From: DASTFY01 sp963829955
GTDB taxonomy: Bacteria > Actinomycetota > Acidimicrobiia > Acidimicrobiales > Ilumatobacteraceae
DNA length: 64,000 nt
Assembly: GCA_963829955.1 (NCBI GenBank)
Contig: CAWHKS010000026.1
Location: 18,436 to 82,435 of the forward strand
Reading direction: 5' to 3'
Translations under genes and position numbers: made by a program
The notes under the pieces: generated by a model
The model's database searches: none
The model's input: the letters and a program-made list of their open reading frames with translations, nothing else
Told to the model about the DNA's origin: nothing
Shown: positions 27,651 to 37,057 of the stretch, one piece after another
Layout of the letters: each line of letters begins with the position of its first letter
Numbering within the stretch: position 1 is the first letter of the stretch

Positions 27651-28823
27651 GTGCGCGTGGCCATGGCGTCGTGGGAGTACCCACCCCTGGTGGTGGGAGG
27701 CATCTCGGCCCACGCGGACGGCCTGGCCCGGGCGCTGGCCCGGGCCGGCCACGAGGTCGTCGTCCTCACGCTGCACCATCCCGACGTCCCTGATGACACC
27801 GAGGTCGACGGGGTCAGGGTCTTGCGGGCGGTGGCCGAGCTGCCCTGGCTCCCGGACGACCAGTTCGTCGCCCACATGGCCGGCTCCAACCACCACCTGG
27901 TGGCGCTGGCCGCCCGTCTCGGGGACTGGCGGCCGGACGTCGTGCACGCCCACGACTGGCTGGTGGCGTGGGCCGGTCAGACCCTGCGGACCTGGTGGGG
28001 CGTGCCGCTGGTCGCCACGATCCACGCCACCGAACGCGGACGCAGCGGGGGTCACCTCGGGCCTGGCCAGCCGTCGGCCATCAACAGCGTCGAGTGGTGG
28101 CTGACGTACGAGGCCGCCCGGGTCATCTGCTGCTCGCAGTTCATGCGGGGCGAGGTGATGGACGCGTTCCAGCTGCCCGGCGACAAGGTCGACGTGGTGC
28201 CGAACGGCGTCGACCCCGAGGAGTGGGCGCCGGCCGCCGACGGTGGGCGGCGCCGGCGCGGCGGCGACCAGCCGCTGATCGTGACGTGGGGGCGGGTCCA
28301 GTACGAGAAGGGCTTCCAGACCCTCGTCCACGCGTTGCCCGAAGTCCGCCTGGCCGTGCCCGGGATGCGGGCCGTCGTGGCCGGGCAGGGTTCGTACCTG
28401 TCGGATCTCCACGCCACGGCCCGGGCGGTGGGGGTCGAGGACATCTGCTCCTTCCCGGGCTTCGTGCCCGACGACGAGCTCAAGGGGCTGCTCCACGAGG
28501 CGACCGTGGCGGTCATCCCCAGCCTCTACGAGCCCTTCGGCATCGTGGCGCTGGAGGCCATGGCGGCGGGCGCCCCGGTCCTCGCCGCGGCGTCCGGCGG
28601 GCTGATGGAGGTGATCGACGGGACGGGCGCCGGCGTCCTCTACCCGGCCGGCGACGCCGGGGCCCTGAGCGCGGCGCTGCGGCGGATGCTCGCCCAGCCG
28701 GACGGGCTGGCCGAGCAGCAGGCTGCCGCCGCCAGGCTGCTCGAGGGCTACACGTGGGACGCCGTGGCGGCCCGCACCGTGCCCGTCTACACGGCCGCCC
28801 GCCCGGCCAGCCCCACCGCCTGA
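27651..28823 (+). CDS. glgA: GT4 glycosyltransferase, glycogen-synthase type
   Basis: 390 aa, intact, start GTG 27651. Two Rossmann domains: the acceptor side begins VAMASWEYPPLVVGGISAHA (a lysine-free variant of the GlgA KxGGL loop) and has VVHAHDWLVAWAGQTLRTWW; the donor side has VVPNGVDPEEWAPAA, VTWGRVQYEKGFQTLVHALP and the E-x7-E pair in SLYEPFGIVALEAMAAGAPV. It belongs to the actinobacterial GT4 group that uses ADP- or UDP-glucose to extend alpha-1,4-glucans or to make maltose-1-phosphate (GlgM). The exact product cannot be told from sequence, so the symbol is provisional. Location opposite glgB supports a glycogen role. Confidence 0.78.
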   Translation: MRVAMASWEYPPLVVGGISAHADGLARALARAGHEVVVLTLHHPDVPDDTEVDGVRVLRAVAELPWLPDDQFVAHMAGSNHHLVALAARLGDWRPDVVHAHDWLVAWAGQTLRTWWGVPLVATIHATERGRSGGHLGPGQPSAINSVEWWLTYEAARVICCSQFMRGEVMDAFQLPGDKVDVVPNGVDPEEWAPAADGGRRRRGGDQPLIVTWGRVQYEKGFQTLVHALPEVRLAVPGMRAVVAGQGSYLSDLHATARAVGVEDICSFPGFVPDDELKGLLHEATVAVIPSLYEPFGIVALEAMAAGAPVLAAASGGLMEVIDGTGAGVLYPAGDAGALSAALRRMLAQPDGLAEQQAAAARLLEGYTWDAVAARTVPVYTAARPASPTA

Positions 28824-28833
28824 GCGCCCTCGG

Positions 28834-28903
28834 CTACCGATTCGACGTCGATTCGCCGGGCGTGACCTCGGTCACACGCACCGATTCGATATCGATTCGG
28901 TGG
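28834..28903. promoter_or_regulatory. Two copies of a 26-bp palindromic motif flanking GTGACC-2-GGTCAC
   Basis: At 28834-28859 and 28878-28903 lie two versions of a motif whose best copy is a perfect 26-bp palindrome at 35691-35716. Shared core: ACCGATTCGAxxTCGATTCG. Between them, 28862-28875 is GTGACC-TC-GGTCAC, an independent perfect inverted repeat. The cluster starts 10 bp after the glgA-type stop and ends ~200 bp before the ABC transporter gene at 29104. Arrangement and symmetry are those of dimeric regulator sites; the regulator is unknown. Confidence 0.55.
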
Positions 28904-28905
28904 CG

Positions 28906-28957
28906 GGGTTCTCGCGGCGGCTGGTACCGCTGGGCGAGACGAAGGCCGCGAGAACCC
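28906..28957. terminator. 13-bp inverted repeat, possible terminator or REP-like element
   Basis: Arms GGGTTCTCGCGGC and GCCGCGAGAACCC enclose 26 nt. A closely similar element with the same 10-bp core (GTTCTCGCGG/CCGCGAGAAC) and a 29-nt loop lies at 46697-46745. Both sit just behind carbohydrate genes. Because the core is identical at two distant places, a dispersed repeat is as likely as a plain terminator. Confidence 0.5.
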
Positions 28958-28995
28958 GGCCGGGGCCGGTTCTCAGAGCCCCGACCGCCCCTTGT

Positions 28996-29019
28996 GCCGC
29001 CGTCACCGCGACGGGCGGC
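28996..29019 (+). terminator. GC-rich hairpin before the ABC transporter operon
   Basis: GCCGCCGTC and GACGGGCGGC pair around a 5-nt loop with a single bulged G. It lies ~85 bp before the substrate-binding protein gene. It could end transcripts coming from upstream or be part of the leader; no T tract is visible. Confidence 0.35.
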
Positions 29020-29103
29020 GGGGCAGGGACCGACCCGCCCCCGCTCCCGTGACAGCCCGGGCGCTCTTGCCCCGGTCCCCAATTGTTCATAAAGTCGATC
29101 GAC

Positions 29104-30267
29104 ATGACCGAAACACTGAACCCCCCCACCTCCCGCCGGTTCCGGCGCGGTCGCCTCGCCGCGCTCGGGCTCGCCGCGCTGGCCGTGCTCGGCGCCTGCG
29201 GTAGCGACGGCGGTAGCAGCGACTCCGCTGACACCACCGCCGCACCCGGCACCGAAGCCGCCGCCCCGGCGGAATCGACCTCGGCGGCCCCGGCCACCGA
29301 TGCCCCCGCCTCGACCGAGCCCGTGACGCTGCGCCTCGGCTACTTCCCCAACATCACCCACGCCACGGCCCTCGTCGGCGTGGGCAAGGGGATCTTCGAG
29401 GAGCACCTGGGCGACAACGTCACGCTCGAGACCAGCACCTTCAGCACCGGCACCGAGGCCTCCGAGGCGCTGTTCGCCGATGCGATCGACATGACCTACA
29501 TCGGCCCCAACCCGGCCATCAACGCCTACGCCAAGTCCAACGGTGAGGCCGTCCGGATCATCTCCGGCGCCACCTCCGGCGGGGCGTTCCTCGTCGTGAA
29601 GCCCGAGATCACCGACGCCGAGGACCTGCAGGGCAAGACGCTCGCCACGCCGCAGCCTGGGCAACACCCAGGACGTGGCCCTGCGGTCCTGGCTCAAGGA
29701 GAACGGCCTCGAGACCGACGAGGCCGGTGGCGGCGACGTGAGCATCGCCCCGCAGGAGAACAGCCAGACGCTGCAGACCTTCGTGTCCGGCGACATCGAC
29801 GGCGCCTGGGTGCCGGAGCCGTGGGCGACCCGCCTCATCCAGGAGGGCGGCGGCAAGGTGCTCGTCGACGAGCGCGACCTGTGGCCGGACGGCAGTACGT
29901 CACCACCCACCTCATGGTGGCGACCAAGTTCCTCGACGAGCACCCGGACGTGGTGAAGCAGTTCCTCGAGGGCCAGGTGGCGGCGAACGAGTTCGTCAAC
30001 GCCAGCTCCGACGAGGCCAAGACCATCGCCAACGACGAGATCGGCAAGATCACCGGCAAGCCGCTCAAGCCCGAGGTCATCGACGCCGCGTGGCCGAACC
30101 TGACCTTCACCGACGACCCGATCGCCAGCTCGCTGATCGGCTCGGCGGAGGACGCCGTGGCCGTCGGCCTGCTCGATCCCGTCGACAACCTCGAGGGCAT
30201 CTACGACCTGAGCATCCTCAACGAGGTCCTGGCCGCTGCCGGCCAGCCGGAGGTGTCCCAGCTGTGA
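29104..30267 (+). CDS. ABC transporter substrate-binding lipoprotein, SsuA/NrtA-like (frameshifted)
   Basis: Captures a small anion such as an aliphatic sulfonate or nitrate outside the membrane. ATG 29104 starts a lipoprotein signal (LAALGLAALAVLGACGSDGG; lipobox Cys32), then a Ser/Thr/Ala-rich linker. The binding domain opens RLGYFPNITHATALVGVGKG and has ADAIDMTYIGPNPAINAYAK and DGAWVPEPWATRLIQEGG. The middle (29655-29895) must be read in another frame, with an insertion and a later compensating change; outside it the frame is the same, which points to sequencing errors. The ending LSILNEVLAAAGQPEV is complete. ~388 aa. ATPase and permease follow. The GYFPN..H start is typical for sulfonate/taurine/nitrate binders; ligand not certain. 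Confidence 0.85.
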   Translation: MTETLNPPTSRRFRRGRLAALGLAALAVLGACGSDGGSSDSADTTAAPGTEAAAPAESTSAAPATDAPASTEPVTLRLGYFPNITHATALVGVGKGIFEEHLGDNVTLETSTFSTGTEASEALFADAIDMTYIGPNPAINAYAKSNGEAVRIISGATSGGAFLVVKPEITDAEDLQGKTLATPQPGQHPGRGPAVLAQGERPRDRRGRWRRREHRPAGEQPDAADLRVRRHRRRLGAGAVGDPPHPGGRRQGARRRARPVAGRQYVTTHLMVATKFLDEHPDVVKQFLEGQVAANEFVNASSDEAKTIANDEIGKITGKPLKPEVIDAAWPNLTFTDDPIASSLIGSAEDAVAVGLLDPVDNLEGIYDLSILNEVLAAAGQPEVSQL

Positions 30268-30297
30268 CCACCACCACCCTCGTGCCCGAAGGCTTCC

Positions 30298-31054
<757 letters not shown>

Positions 31055-31068
<14 letters not shown>

Positions 31069-31930
31069 GCAGCAGCTCAGGGAGCGCCAGGAACAGGAGC
31101 TGGCCGGTCTCGACGCCCTCGAGACCGTCGTCGAGCCCACGCCGTCGTTCGCCTCGCGGGTGTGGGCGATGTTGTGGCCCAAGTTGATGGCCATCATGAT
31201 CGTCGTCGGCGGCTGGCAGCTGCTGGTGATGAGCGGGTGGAAGTCCGAGTTCATCCTCCCCTCGCCGTTCACGGTCTTCGACCGGCTCTGGCACGACATG
31301 CGGACGGCCGAGTTCTGGAACGCCATCAACGTCACCATGCAGCGGGCCGTCAAGGGCTACGCACTCGCACTCATCATCGGTGTCGCCGTCGGCCTGGCGG
31401 TCTCCCGGTCACGGGTGCTGCGGGCCGCGGTCGGCTCGCTGATCACGGGTCTGCAGACGATGCCCTCCGTGGCCTGGTTCCCGCTCGCCATCCTGCTCTT
31501 CAAGCTGACCGAGGCGGCCATCATGTTCGTGATCGTGCTGGGCGCCGCCCCGTCGATCGCCAACGGCCTGATCCACGGCGTCGACCACGTCCCGCCGATC
31601 ATGCTGCGGGCCGGGCCGGGTGCTGGGCGCCAAGGGCATCTCGGCCTACCGCCACGTCATCCTGCCCGCCGCCCTGCCGTCGTTCACGGCCGGGCTCAAG
31701 CAGGGCTGGGCGTTCTCGTGGCGCAGCCTGATGGCCGGCGAGCTGCTGGTGATCATCGCCAAGAGCAAGTCCCTGGGCTTCCTGCTGGCCTCCAACCGGG
31801 AGCTCGTGGACGCCCGGGCCTGATGGCGACGATGATCGTCATCCTGGTCATCGGCATCATCGTGGACGCGCTGTTCTTCGCCCAGATCGAGAAGCGCCTC
31901 CGCCACCGCTGGGGCCTCGACCAGACGTAG
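31055..31930 (+). CDS. ABC transporter permease, SsuC/TauC-like (frameshifted)
   Basis: Membrane subunit of the importer, ~291 aa. Six helices: MAIMIVVGGWQLLVMSGW, ALALIIGVAVGLAVSRSR, SLITGLQTMPSVAWFPLAIL, EAAIMFVIVLGAAPSIANGL, WAFSWRSLMAGELLVIIA and MIVILVIGIIVDALFFAQIE. The EAA coupling loop is visible as MLGAKGISAYRHVILPAALP, but in another frame: the reading leaves the main frame near 31612 and returns near 31818. Such paired compensating shifts match those in the binding protein. The ending IEKRLRHRWGLDQT is typical of the family. Confidence 0.87.
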
Positions 31931-31978
31931 CCCCACCGGCCGTCAGCCGAGGCCTCCGCCCCCGCCACCACCGCTAGG

Positions 31979-32434
31979 TCAGTGGGGGCGGAGGGCCTCC
32001 GGGTCCTCGAGGAGCTCGGGGATCAGGTCGGGCAGGTGGTCCTCGGCGATGTCGGCCACGGTCACGAGCTCCAGCACGGCCCGGAGGTTGGCCCGCACCG
32101 CCAGCCACACGTCGCGCAGGGACGACGCGCTCCCCTCGTAGTCGAGGCTGTCCGGCCGGGAGCCCCGTACGTCGGCCAGTGGGCCTTCGACGGCGCGGAT
32201 GATGTCGGCCACGGTGATCTCGGCCGCCGGCTTGGCCAGCCGGTAGCCACCGTCGACGCCTCGCTGCGTGGCGACCAGCCCCGCCCGCTTCAGCTCGTGC
32301 AGGATGTTCTCCAGGAAGCTCTGCGGGATGCCTTGCGCTGATGCCAGTCGTTCGCCCCGCACCGGGCCGCCGCCCTGGCCGGCCAGCTCGCACATGGCCC
32401 GCACCGCGTAGTCCACCTTGGCCGTGATCCGCAC
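31979..32434 (-). CDS. Rrf2-family regulator without Fe-S cysteines
   Basis: 151 aa; GTG 32434 starts VRITAKVDYAVRAMCELAGQ. The winged helix contains GIPQSFLENILHELKRAGLV and the wing TQRGVDGGYRLAKPAAEITV, standard for Rrf2. The C-terminal half lacks the three cysteines by which IscR and NsrR hold a cluster; only one Cys occurs, in the first helix. That resembles CymR, the cysteine-metabolism repressor. It is convergent with the ABC permease (48 nt). Control of the sulfonate-type transporter is a reasonable inference, not shown. Confidence 0.82.
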   Translation of the reverse strand: MRITAKVDYAVRAMCELAGQGGGPVRGERLASAQGIPQSFLENILHELKRAGLVATQRGVDGGYRLAKPAAEITVADIIRAVEGPLADVRGSRPDSLDYEGSASSLRDVWLAVRANLRAVLELVTVADIAEDHLPDLIPELLEDPEALRPH

Positions 32435-32503
32435 CGCCCGCGAGCGTAGTGGCGCCCTGCGGCCGGGGCCGTTCGACGGGAGCGGGCTCGCTACGCTGCC
32501 GCC

Positions 32504-32989
32504 GTGGCCGACGACACGCACCCCCAGGATCGTGAGTGGACCCATGACCCGCTGGAGCGGAGCTTCTTCAGCACCGTCGGACGGGGCTACCTGGTGGGCA
32601 TCGTCGTGTTCGGCCTGTTCGGGTTCCTCGTGGCCCGCACGCAGGCACCGGAGTGGGGCACCGGCGCGGCCATCGGCGCCGCCCTCTTCGTCGCTGTCTT
32701 CGCCGGCATCCTCGGTGGCGTGGTCCTCATCGGCCTCTGGGCGATGAAGAACGAGGAGCTGATCCGCGGCAACGAGACCGGCCACGCCGCCGCCGTCGAC
32801 GTCGCGCAGGACGCCGAGCCGGCCGATCCCGAGCCGGTCGAGGGTGATCCGGCCGACGCCGCGGAGGCGCCCGGCGTCGCCGACGTCCTCGGGACCGAAC
32901 CGGACGACGAGACGCCGGCGGAGGCGGAGCCGGCTGCCACCTCAGCGGCGACGCCGAGCGGAGCCCCGGAGGAGCCCGCCGCCGGCTGA
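32504..32989 (+). CDS. Two-helix membrane protein with acidic tail
   Basis: 161 aa, family not recognised. The start GTG 32504 gives DDTHPQDREWTHDPLERSFF, a soluble lead, then two helices LVGIVVFGLFGFLVARTQ and GAALFVAVFAGILGGVVLIG. From residue ~95 on the protein is disordered, rich in Glu, Asp, Ala and Pro (VDVAQDAEPADPEPVEGD). Divergent from the Rrf2 gene (69 nt between starts). Composition suggests a small membrane adaptor; no function is assigned. Confidence 0.6.
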   Translation: MADDTHPQDREWTHDPLERSFFSTVGRGYLVGIVVFGLFGFLVARTQAPEWGTGAAIGAALFVAVFAGILGGVVLIGLWAMKNEELIRGNETGHAAAVDVAQDAEPADPEPVEGDPADAAEAPGVADVLGTEPDDETPAEAEPAATSAATPSGAPEEPAAG

Positions 32990-33043
32990 ACCCGTCTGGC
33001 GCCGCCCGCGGAAGGCGGCCCCGGCACGGCTACCGTCCGATCC

Positions 33044-35582
33044 ATGCGTTCCCTCCAGAGCTTCAGCGTGCGTCCGGCGCTGCCTCCCGAGCTGGCCCCG
33101 CTCGAGCGCCTGGCCATGAACCTGCGCTGGTCGTGGGACGAGCCGACCCGTGACCTGTTCCGGTGGGTCGACAAGGAGGCGTGGGAGGCCATGTCCCACG
33201 ACCCGGTGCGGCTGCTCGGCCAGGTCCCGCCGGAGCGCCTCGAACAGCTCGGGACGGACCCCGGCTTCCTGCGCTACCTGCAGGAGGCCGAGAGCAGCCT
33301 GGACCGCTACCTCACCGCTCCCCGCTGGTTCCAGACCAGGTCCGAGACGGTGCAGCCCAGCCCGCTGCGGCTGGTGGCCTACTTCTCCCCCGAGTTCGGC
33401 ATCTCGGAGGCCCTGCCGCAGTACTCGGGCGGCCTGGGCGTCCTCGCCGGGGACCACCTGAAGGCGTCGAGCGACCTCGGCGTGCCCCTCGTGGGCGTCG
33501 GTCTCTTCTACCGCTCGGGCTACTTCAGCCAGCTGCTGGCCGTGGACGGCATGCAGCAGGAGCGCTTCTCCGAGCTCGATCCCGACGCGCTGGCGCTGAA
33601 GCGCTGTGACGGCGTGCGGGTCACCGTCGACCTCGCCGGTGAGCCCCTGCAGGCCCAGGTCTGGCGGGCCGACGTGGGCCGGGTGCAGCTCTACCTCCTG
33701 GACAGCGACGTGGACGGCAACACCCCGGAGGGCCGGCTGGTGACCGACCGGCTGTACGGCGGCGACACCGAGCACCGCATCCGCCAGGAGATCCTCCTCG
33801 GCATCGGCGGCGTGCGCGCCCTGCAGGCGCTCGGCCTCGAGCCCCAGGTGTTCCACACCAACGAGGGGCACGCCGGCTTCCTCGGCCTGGAGCGGGCCCG
33901 GCAGCTGGTGGGCCAGGGCCTGACGTTCGCCGAAGCGGTCGAAACCGTGCGGGCCGGTTGCGTCTTCACCACCCACACGCCGGTGCCGGCCGGGATCGAC
34001 CGCTTCCCCGTCGAGCTCATGCAGCGCTACTTCACGAACTTCGCCGCCGAGTGCGGGGTCAGCTTCGACGAGCTGATGGCCCTCGGTCGCCGGACCGACG
34101 AGCCTGGCGAGACCCGCTTCAACATGGCGGTGATGGGGCTGAGGCTGGCTGCTCGCCGCAACGGCGTGGCGGCCCTGCACGGTGCCGTCAGCCGGGCCAT
34201 GTTCGCGGGCCTGTGGCCGGAGGTGCCGACGGACGAGGTGCCGATCGGCTCGGTCACCAACGGGGTGCACGACGCCGACGTGGATCTCCCCCGAGCTGGA
34301 CGACCTGCTCGCCCGCCGGGTGCTGCCCGACTGGGACGGCGCGCCGGCCACCGACTGGACCCGCGTCGACGAGGCCGGCAACGACGAGGTGTGGCGCGCC
34401 CTGCAGCAGGGTCGGGAGCGATTGGTGGCCTACGTGCGGGAGCACCTGCGCCGCTCCCGTCTCGCCCAGGGCTTCTCGGCCAGCGACGTGGCCTGGACCA
34501 ACGGCGTCCTGGACGCCTCGGTGCTCACGGTGGGCTTCGCCCGCCGCTTCGCCACCTACAAGCGGGCGACGCTCCTGCTCTCCCAGCCGGACCGCCTGCG
34601 GGCCCTGCTCTTCCATCCCGAGCGCCCGGTCCAGTTCGTCTTCGCCGGCAAGGCCCATCCCGCCGATCAGCCCGGCAAGGAGATGATCCAGCGCATCCAG
34701 CAGTTCGCCGCGCAGCACGAGGTGCGGCACCGCTTCGTGTTCCTCGACGACTACGACATGGCCGTCGCCCGCGCCCTGTACCAGGGGTCCGACGTGTGGC
34801 TCAACACGCCGCGGCGCCCCCAGGAGGCGTGCGGGACGAGCGGCATGAAGGCCGCGCTCAACGGGTCGTTGAACTGCTCGATCCTCGACGGTTGGTGGGA
34901 CGAGTGCTTCGACGGGCAGAACGGCTGGGCCATCACCTCCGCCGAGGACGAGCCCGACCTCGACCGCCGGGACCAGCTCGAGGCCGAGAGCGTCTTCGAC
35001 CTGCTGGAGAGCCAGATCGTGCCGCTCTTCTACGACCGCGGCCCGGGAGGCGTCCCGGTCGGCTGGGTGTCTCGGGTCAAGGACGCCTACGCGTCGCTCG
35101 GGCCGAGGGTCACCGCCAGCCGCATGGTGCGCGACTACGTGCAGGAGTACTACGAGCCGGCCGCGGCGGCGGCCGATGCCGTCGGCTGGGACGGCGCGGC
35201 CCGGGGCCGCTCGCTGGCCGCATGGCGGGCACGCGTGAGCGCGGCGTGGGCCGGCGTGAAGGTCGCCGCCGTGGAGGCCGACGGGGGGCCGGCCCAGCTG
35301 GGTGAGGACCGGGGCATCGCGGTAACGGTCGACCTGGGCGAGCTCGAGCCGGGCGACGTCGTCGTGCAGGTGCTCCACGGTCCCGTCGGCGGGGGTGACG
35401 AGATCCAGCAGCCCGAGCGGCTCGACCTGGAGCCGGCCGGGACCGACGAGGCCGGCCGAGCCCGTTGGGCGGGATCGATCCGCTGCAGCCGGGCTGGGCG
35501 CTACGGCTTCACCGTCCGGGTCCTCCCCGACCACGCCGACCTGGCCACCCCGGTCGAGCTCGGACTGGTCACCTGGGCCTGA
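33044..35582 (+). CDS. glgP: Alpha-glucan (glycogen/maltodextrin) phosphorylase (one frameshift)
   Basis: PLP-dependent phosphorolysis of alpha-1,4-glucan to glucose-1-phosphate. About 846 aa of the short actinobacterial/archaeal type with an N-terminal DUF3417-like domain (LAPLERLAMNLRWSWDEPTR). Motifs: YFSPEFGISEALPQYSGGLG, VFHTNEGHAGFLGLERARQL, VFTTHTPVPAGIDRFP, SVTNGVHDADVD, VGFARRFATYKRATLLL, LDDYDMAVARALYQGSDVWL and the PLP region GTSGMKAALNGSLNCSILDG. One base is extra near 34285. After the catalytic part a ~100-residue tail (VTVDLGELEPGDVVVQVLHG) is a small beta domain. It shares the window with glgB and the glgA-type gene, so synthesis and breakdown of glycogen are both encoded here. 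Confidence 0.9.
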
Positions 35583-35690
35583 CCGGCCGTCTGGCCCGGT
35601 CCTGACCGACGCGACCCGGCTCCTCGGCGCGCCGTGCGACGCGGTCTGACCGTTCGTTTCCGCGCCCCGGTCCTGCACAGCAACCCTTTC

Positions 35691-35716
35691 CTACCGAATC
35701 GATATCGATTCGGTAG
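35691..35716. promoter_or_regulatory. Perfect 26-bp palindrome upstream of the sigma-factor gene
   Basis: The site reads CTACCGAATCGAT joined to its exact reverse complement, so it is identical on both strands. It ends 29 bp before the ATG of the ECF sigma gene, where an operator or activator site would act. Two relatives occur at 28834 and 28878. A 26-bp perfect palindrome is very unlikely by chance. Confidence 0.65.
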
Positions 35717-35745
35717 CGATCGGCGGCGCGTAAGGTGCCCGGCGG

Positions 35746-36297
35746 ATGCTCGACGCCGCGCAGATCGAGGCGTTCCGCCGGCGGGAGGACGCCGGCGTCC
35801 GTGCCGTCTACCGCGAGTACGGGCGCCTCGTGTACGCCGTCTCCCTGCGCGCCCTCGGTCAGAAGCACCTGGCCGAGGACGCCACCCAACAGACCTTCGT
35901 CCAGGCCTGGCAGGCAGCCGACCGGTTCCAGTCCGACAAGGAGCTGGCTCCCTGGCTGGCCACCATCGCCCGGCGGGTCGCCATCGACATCCACCGCCGG
36001 GAGGCCCGCCGCGCCGCCACCTCGCTGGAGGAGGTCCCGGCCACCGATCCGGCGGTCATCACCATGCCGGCCGGCCTGGAGCAGTGGTACGAGGCCTGGC
36101 AGGTCCGCCAGGCCATCGACGCCCTGCCGCCCGACGAGCGGGAGGTCGTCCGCCTGCAGCACCTCCAGGGCCTCACGCACACCGAGATCGCCGAACAGCT
36201 CGGGATCCCCGCCGGCACGGTGAAGTCCCGCTCCCATCGCGCCCATCAGCGCCTCAGCCTGGCCTTGAGCGCCCTGCGGGAGGGGATGGAACCATGA
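35746..36297 (+). CDS. ECF-type RNA polymerase sigma factor
   Basis: 183 aa, intact. Region 2: YREYGRLVYAVSLRALGQ, then AEDATQQTFVQAWQAADRFQ, which binds the -10 element and core enzyme. Region 4: ALPPDEREVVRLQHLQGL and LTHTEIAEQLGIPAGTVKSR, the -35-binding helix-turn-helix. ATG 35746 follows a 26-bp palindrome. The stop overlaps by 4 bp (ATGA) a 34-codon ORF that in turn overlaps the anti-sigma gene. Closest in layout to SigK/RskA pairs. Confidence 0.9.
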   Translation: MLDAAQIEAFRRREDAGVRAVYREYGRLVYAVSLRALGQKHLAEDATQQTFVQAWQAADRFQSDKELAPWLATIARRVAIDIHRREARRAATSLEEVPATDPAVITMPAGLEQWYEAWQVRQAIDALPPDEREVVRLQHLQGLTHTEIAEQLGIPAGTVKSRSHRAHQRLSLALSALREGMEP

Positions 36298-36398
36298 ACC
36301 GAACGACGACCGGCGTCGTACTCACTCATGAGGGCCGACACTCGTGCACCCCGCACGAGCGGCGGACGGTCCCACGGGCGCGACAGGAGCAGCCATGA
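36294..36398 (+). CDS. 34-codon ORF wedged between sigma and anti-sigma genes
   Basis: ATG 36294 overlaps the sigma stop (ATGA) and its own TGA overlaps the anti-sigma ATG (ATGA), so the three would be translated as a relay. A purine-rich GGGAGGGG lies ~8 nt before the ATG. The peptide holds HEGRHSCTPHE: His12, His16, Cys18 and His21 are spaced like a small metal site (HX3HXCX2H), reminiscent of but not equal to the HX3CX2C of zinc anti-sigma factors. No family recognised. It may be only a coupling leader, or the misread edge of the anti-sigma gene. Confidence 0.45.
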   Translation: MNRTTTGVVLTHEGRHSCTPHERRTVPRARQEQP

Positions 36399-37045
36399 CG
36401 AGCGACGACGAGCGGATGGCCCTTCTGGCCGGGCGCCCGCTCGAGGCGCTCGAACCGGACGAGCTCGCGCAGGTCGCCCGCTGGACCGAGCTGCTGGCCG
36501 ACCCGGAGACCTGGGAGGAGCCGGCGCCCGACCTCGAGGACCTCGTGATCGCCTCCGTCGGGGCCGCGCCGGCGCCGACCCGGAGCTGGGCGACTTCGAC
36601 CGGACGGACGTCCGGTTCGTGGGTGCGCCCGCTGCTGGGCGGTCTGGCCGCGGCCGCCGCGATCGTGGCCGCCGTCATCTTCTTCAGCCGCGACACCGAC
36701 GAACGCCCCGACTCGTTCGCGTCAGGTCCGCTGACGGGTACCGAGCTGGCCCCGGACGCCACCGGCATGGTGGAGATCTTCGAGGACTCGGCCGGGTTCC
36801 GAGTGGAGCTGAGGGCCAACGATCTGCCGCCCCTGGACGGCGGCCGCTTCTACCAAGCCTGGCTCAAGGGCCCCTCGGGCACCATCCCCATCGGCACGTT
36901 CAGCGAGGGCGACGGGAGCTGGGTCACCCTGTGGGCGGGCGTCTCGCCGAAGGACTTCCCGGAGCTCACGGTGACCATCGAGGCGCCGGACGGCAACCAG
37001 GACTCGTCCGGTGAGCGGGTGCTGGCCGGCGCCACCGCGCCGTAG
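36395..37045 (+). CDS. RskA-type anti-sigma factor
   Basis: Membrane anti-sigma factor, 216 aa. Residues 1-60 (MALLAGRPLEALEPDELAQV) form the cytoplasmic sigma-binding part, one helix follows (LLGGLAAAAAIVAAVIFFS), and the extracytoplasmic domain is the RskA fold: MVEIFEDSAGFRVELRANDL, RFYQAWLKGPSGTIPIGTFS and VTLWAGVSPKDFPELTVTIE. No zinc motif is present in it. ATG 36395 has AGGAG 5-6 nt upstream. In relatives a signal cuts the protein and frees the sigma factor. The signal is unknown. Confidence 0.87.
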   Translation: MTSDDERMALLAGRPLEALEPDELAQVARWTELLADPETWEEPAPDLEDLVIASVGAAPAPTRSWATSTGRTSGSWVRPLLGGLAAAAAIVAAVIFFSRDTDERPDSFASGPLTGTELAPDATGMVEIFEDSAGFRVELRANDLPPLDGGRFYQAWLKGPSGTIPIGTFSEGDGSWVTLWAGVSPKDFPELTVTIEAPDGNQDSSGERVLAGATAP

Positions 37046-37057
37046 CTGACAGGACAG

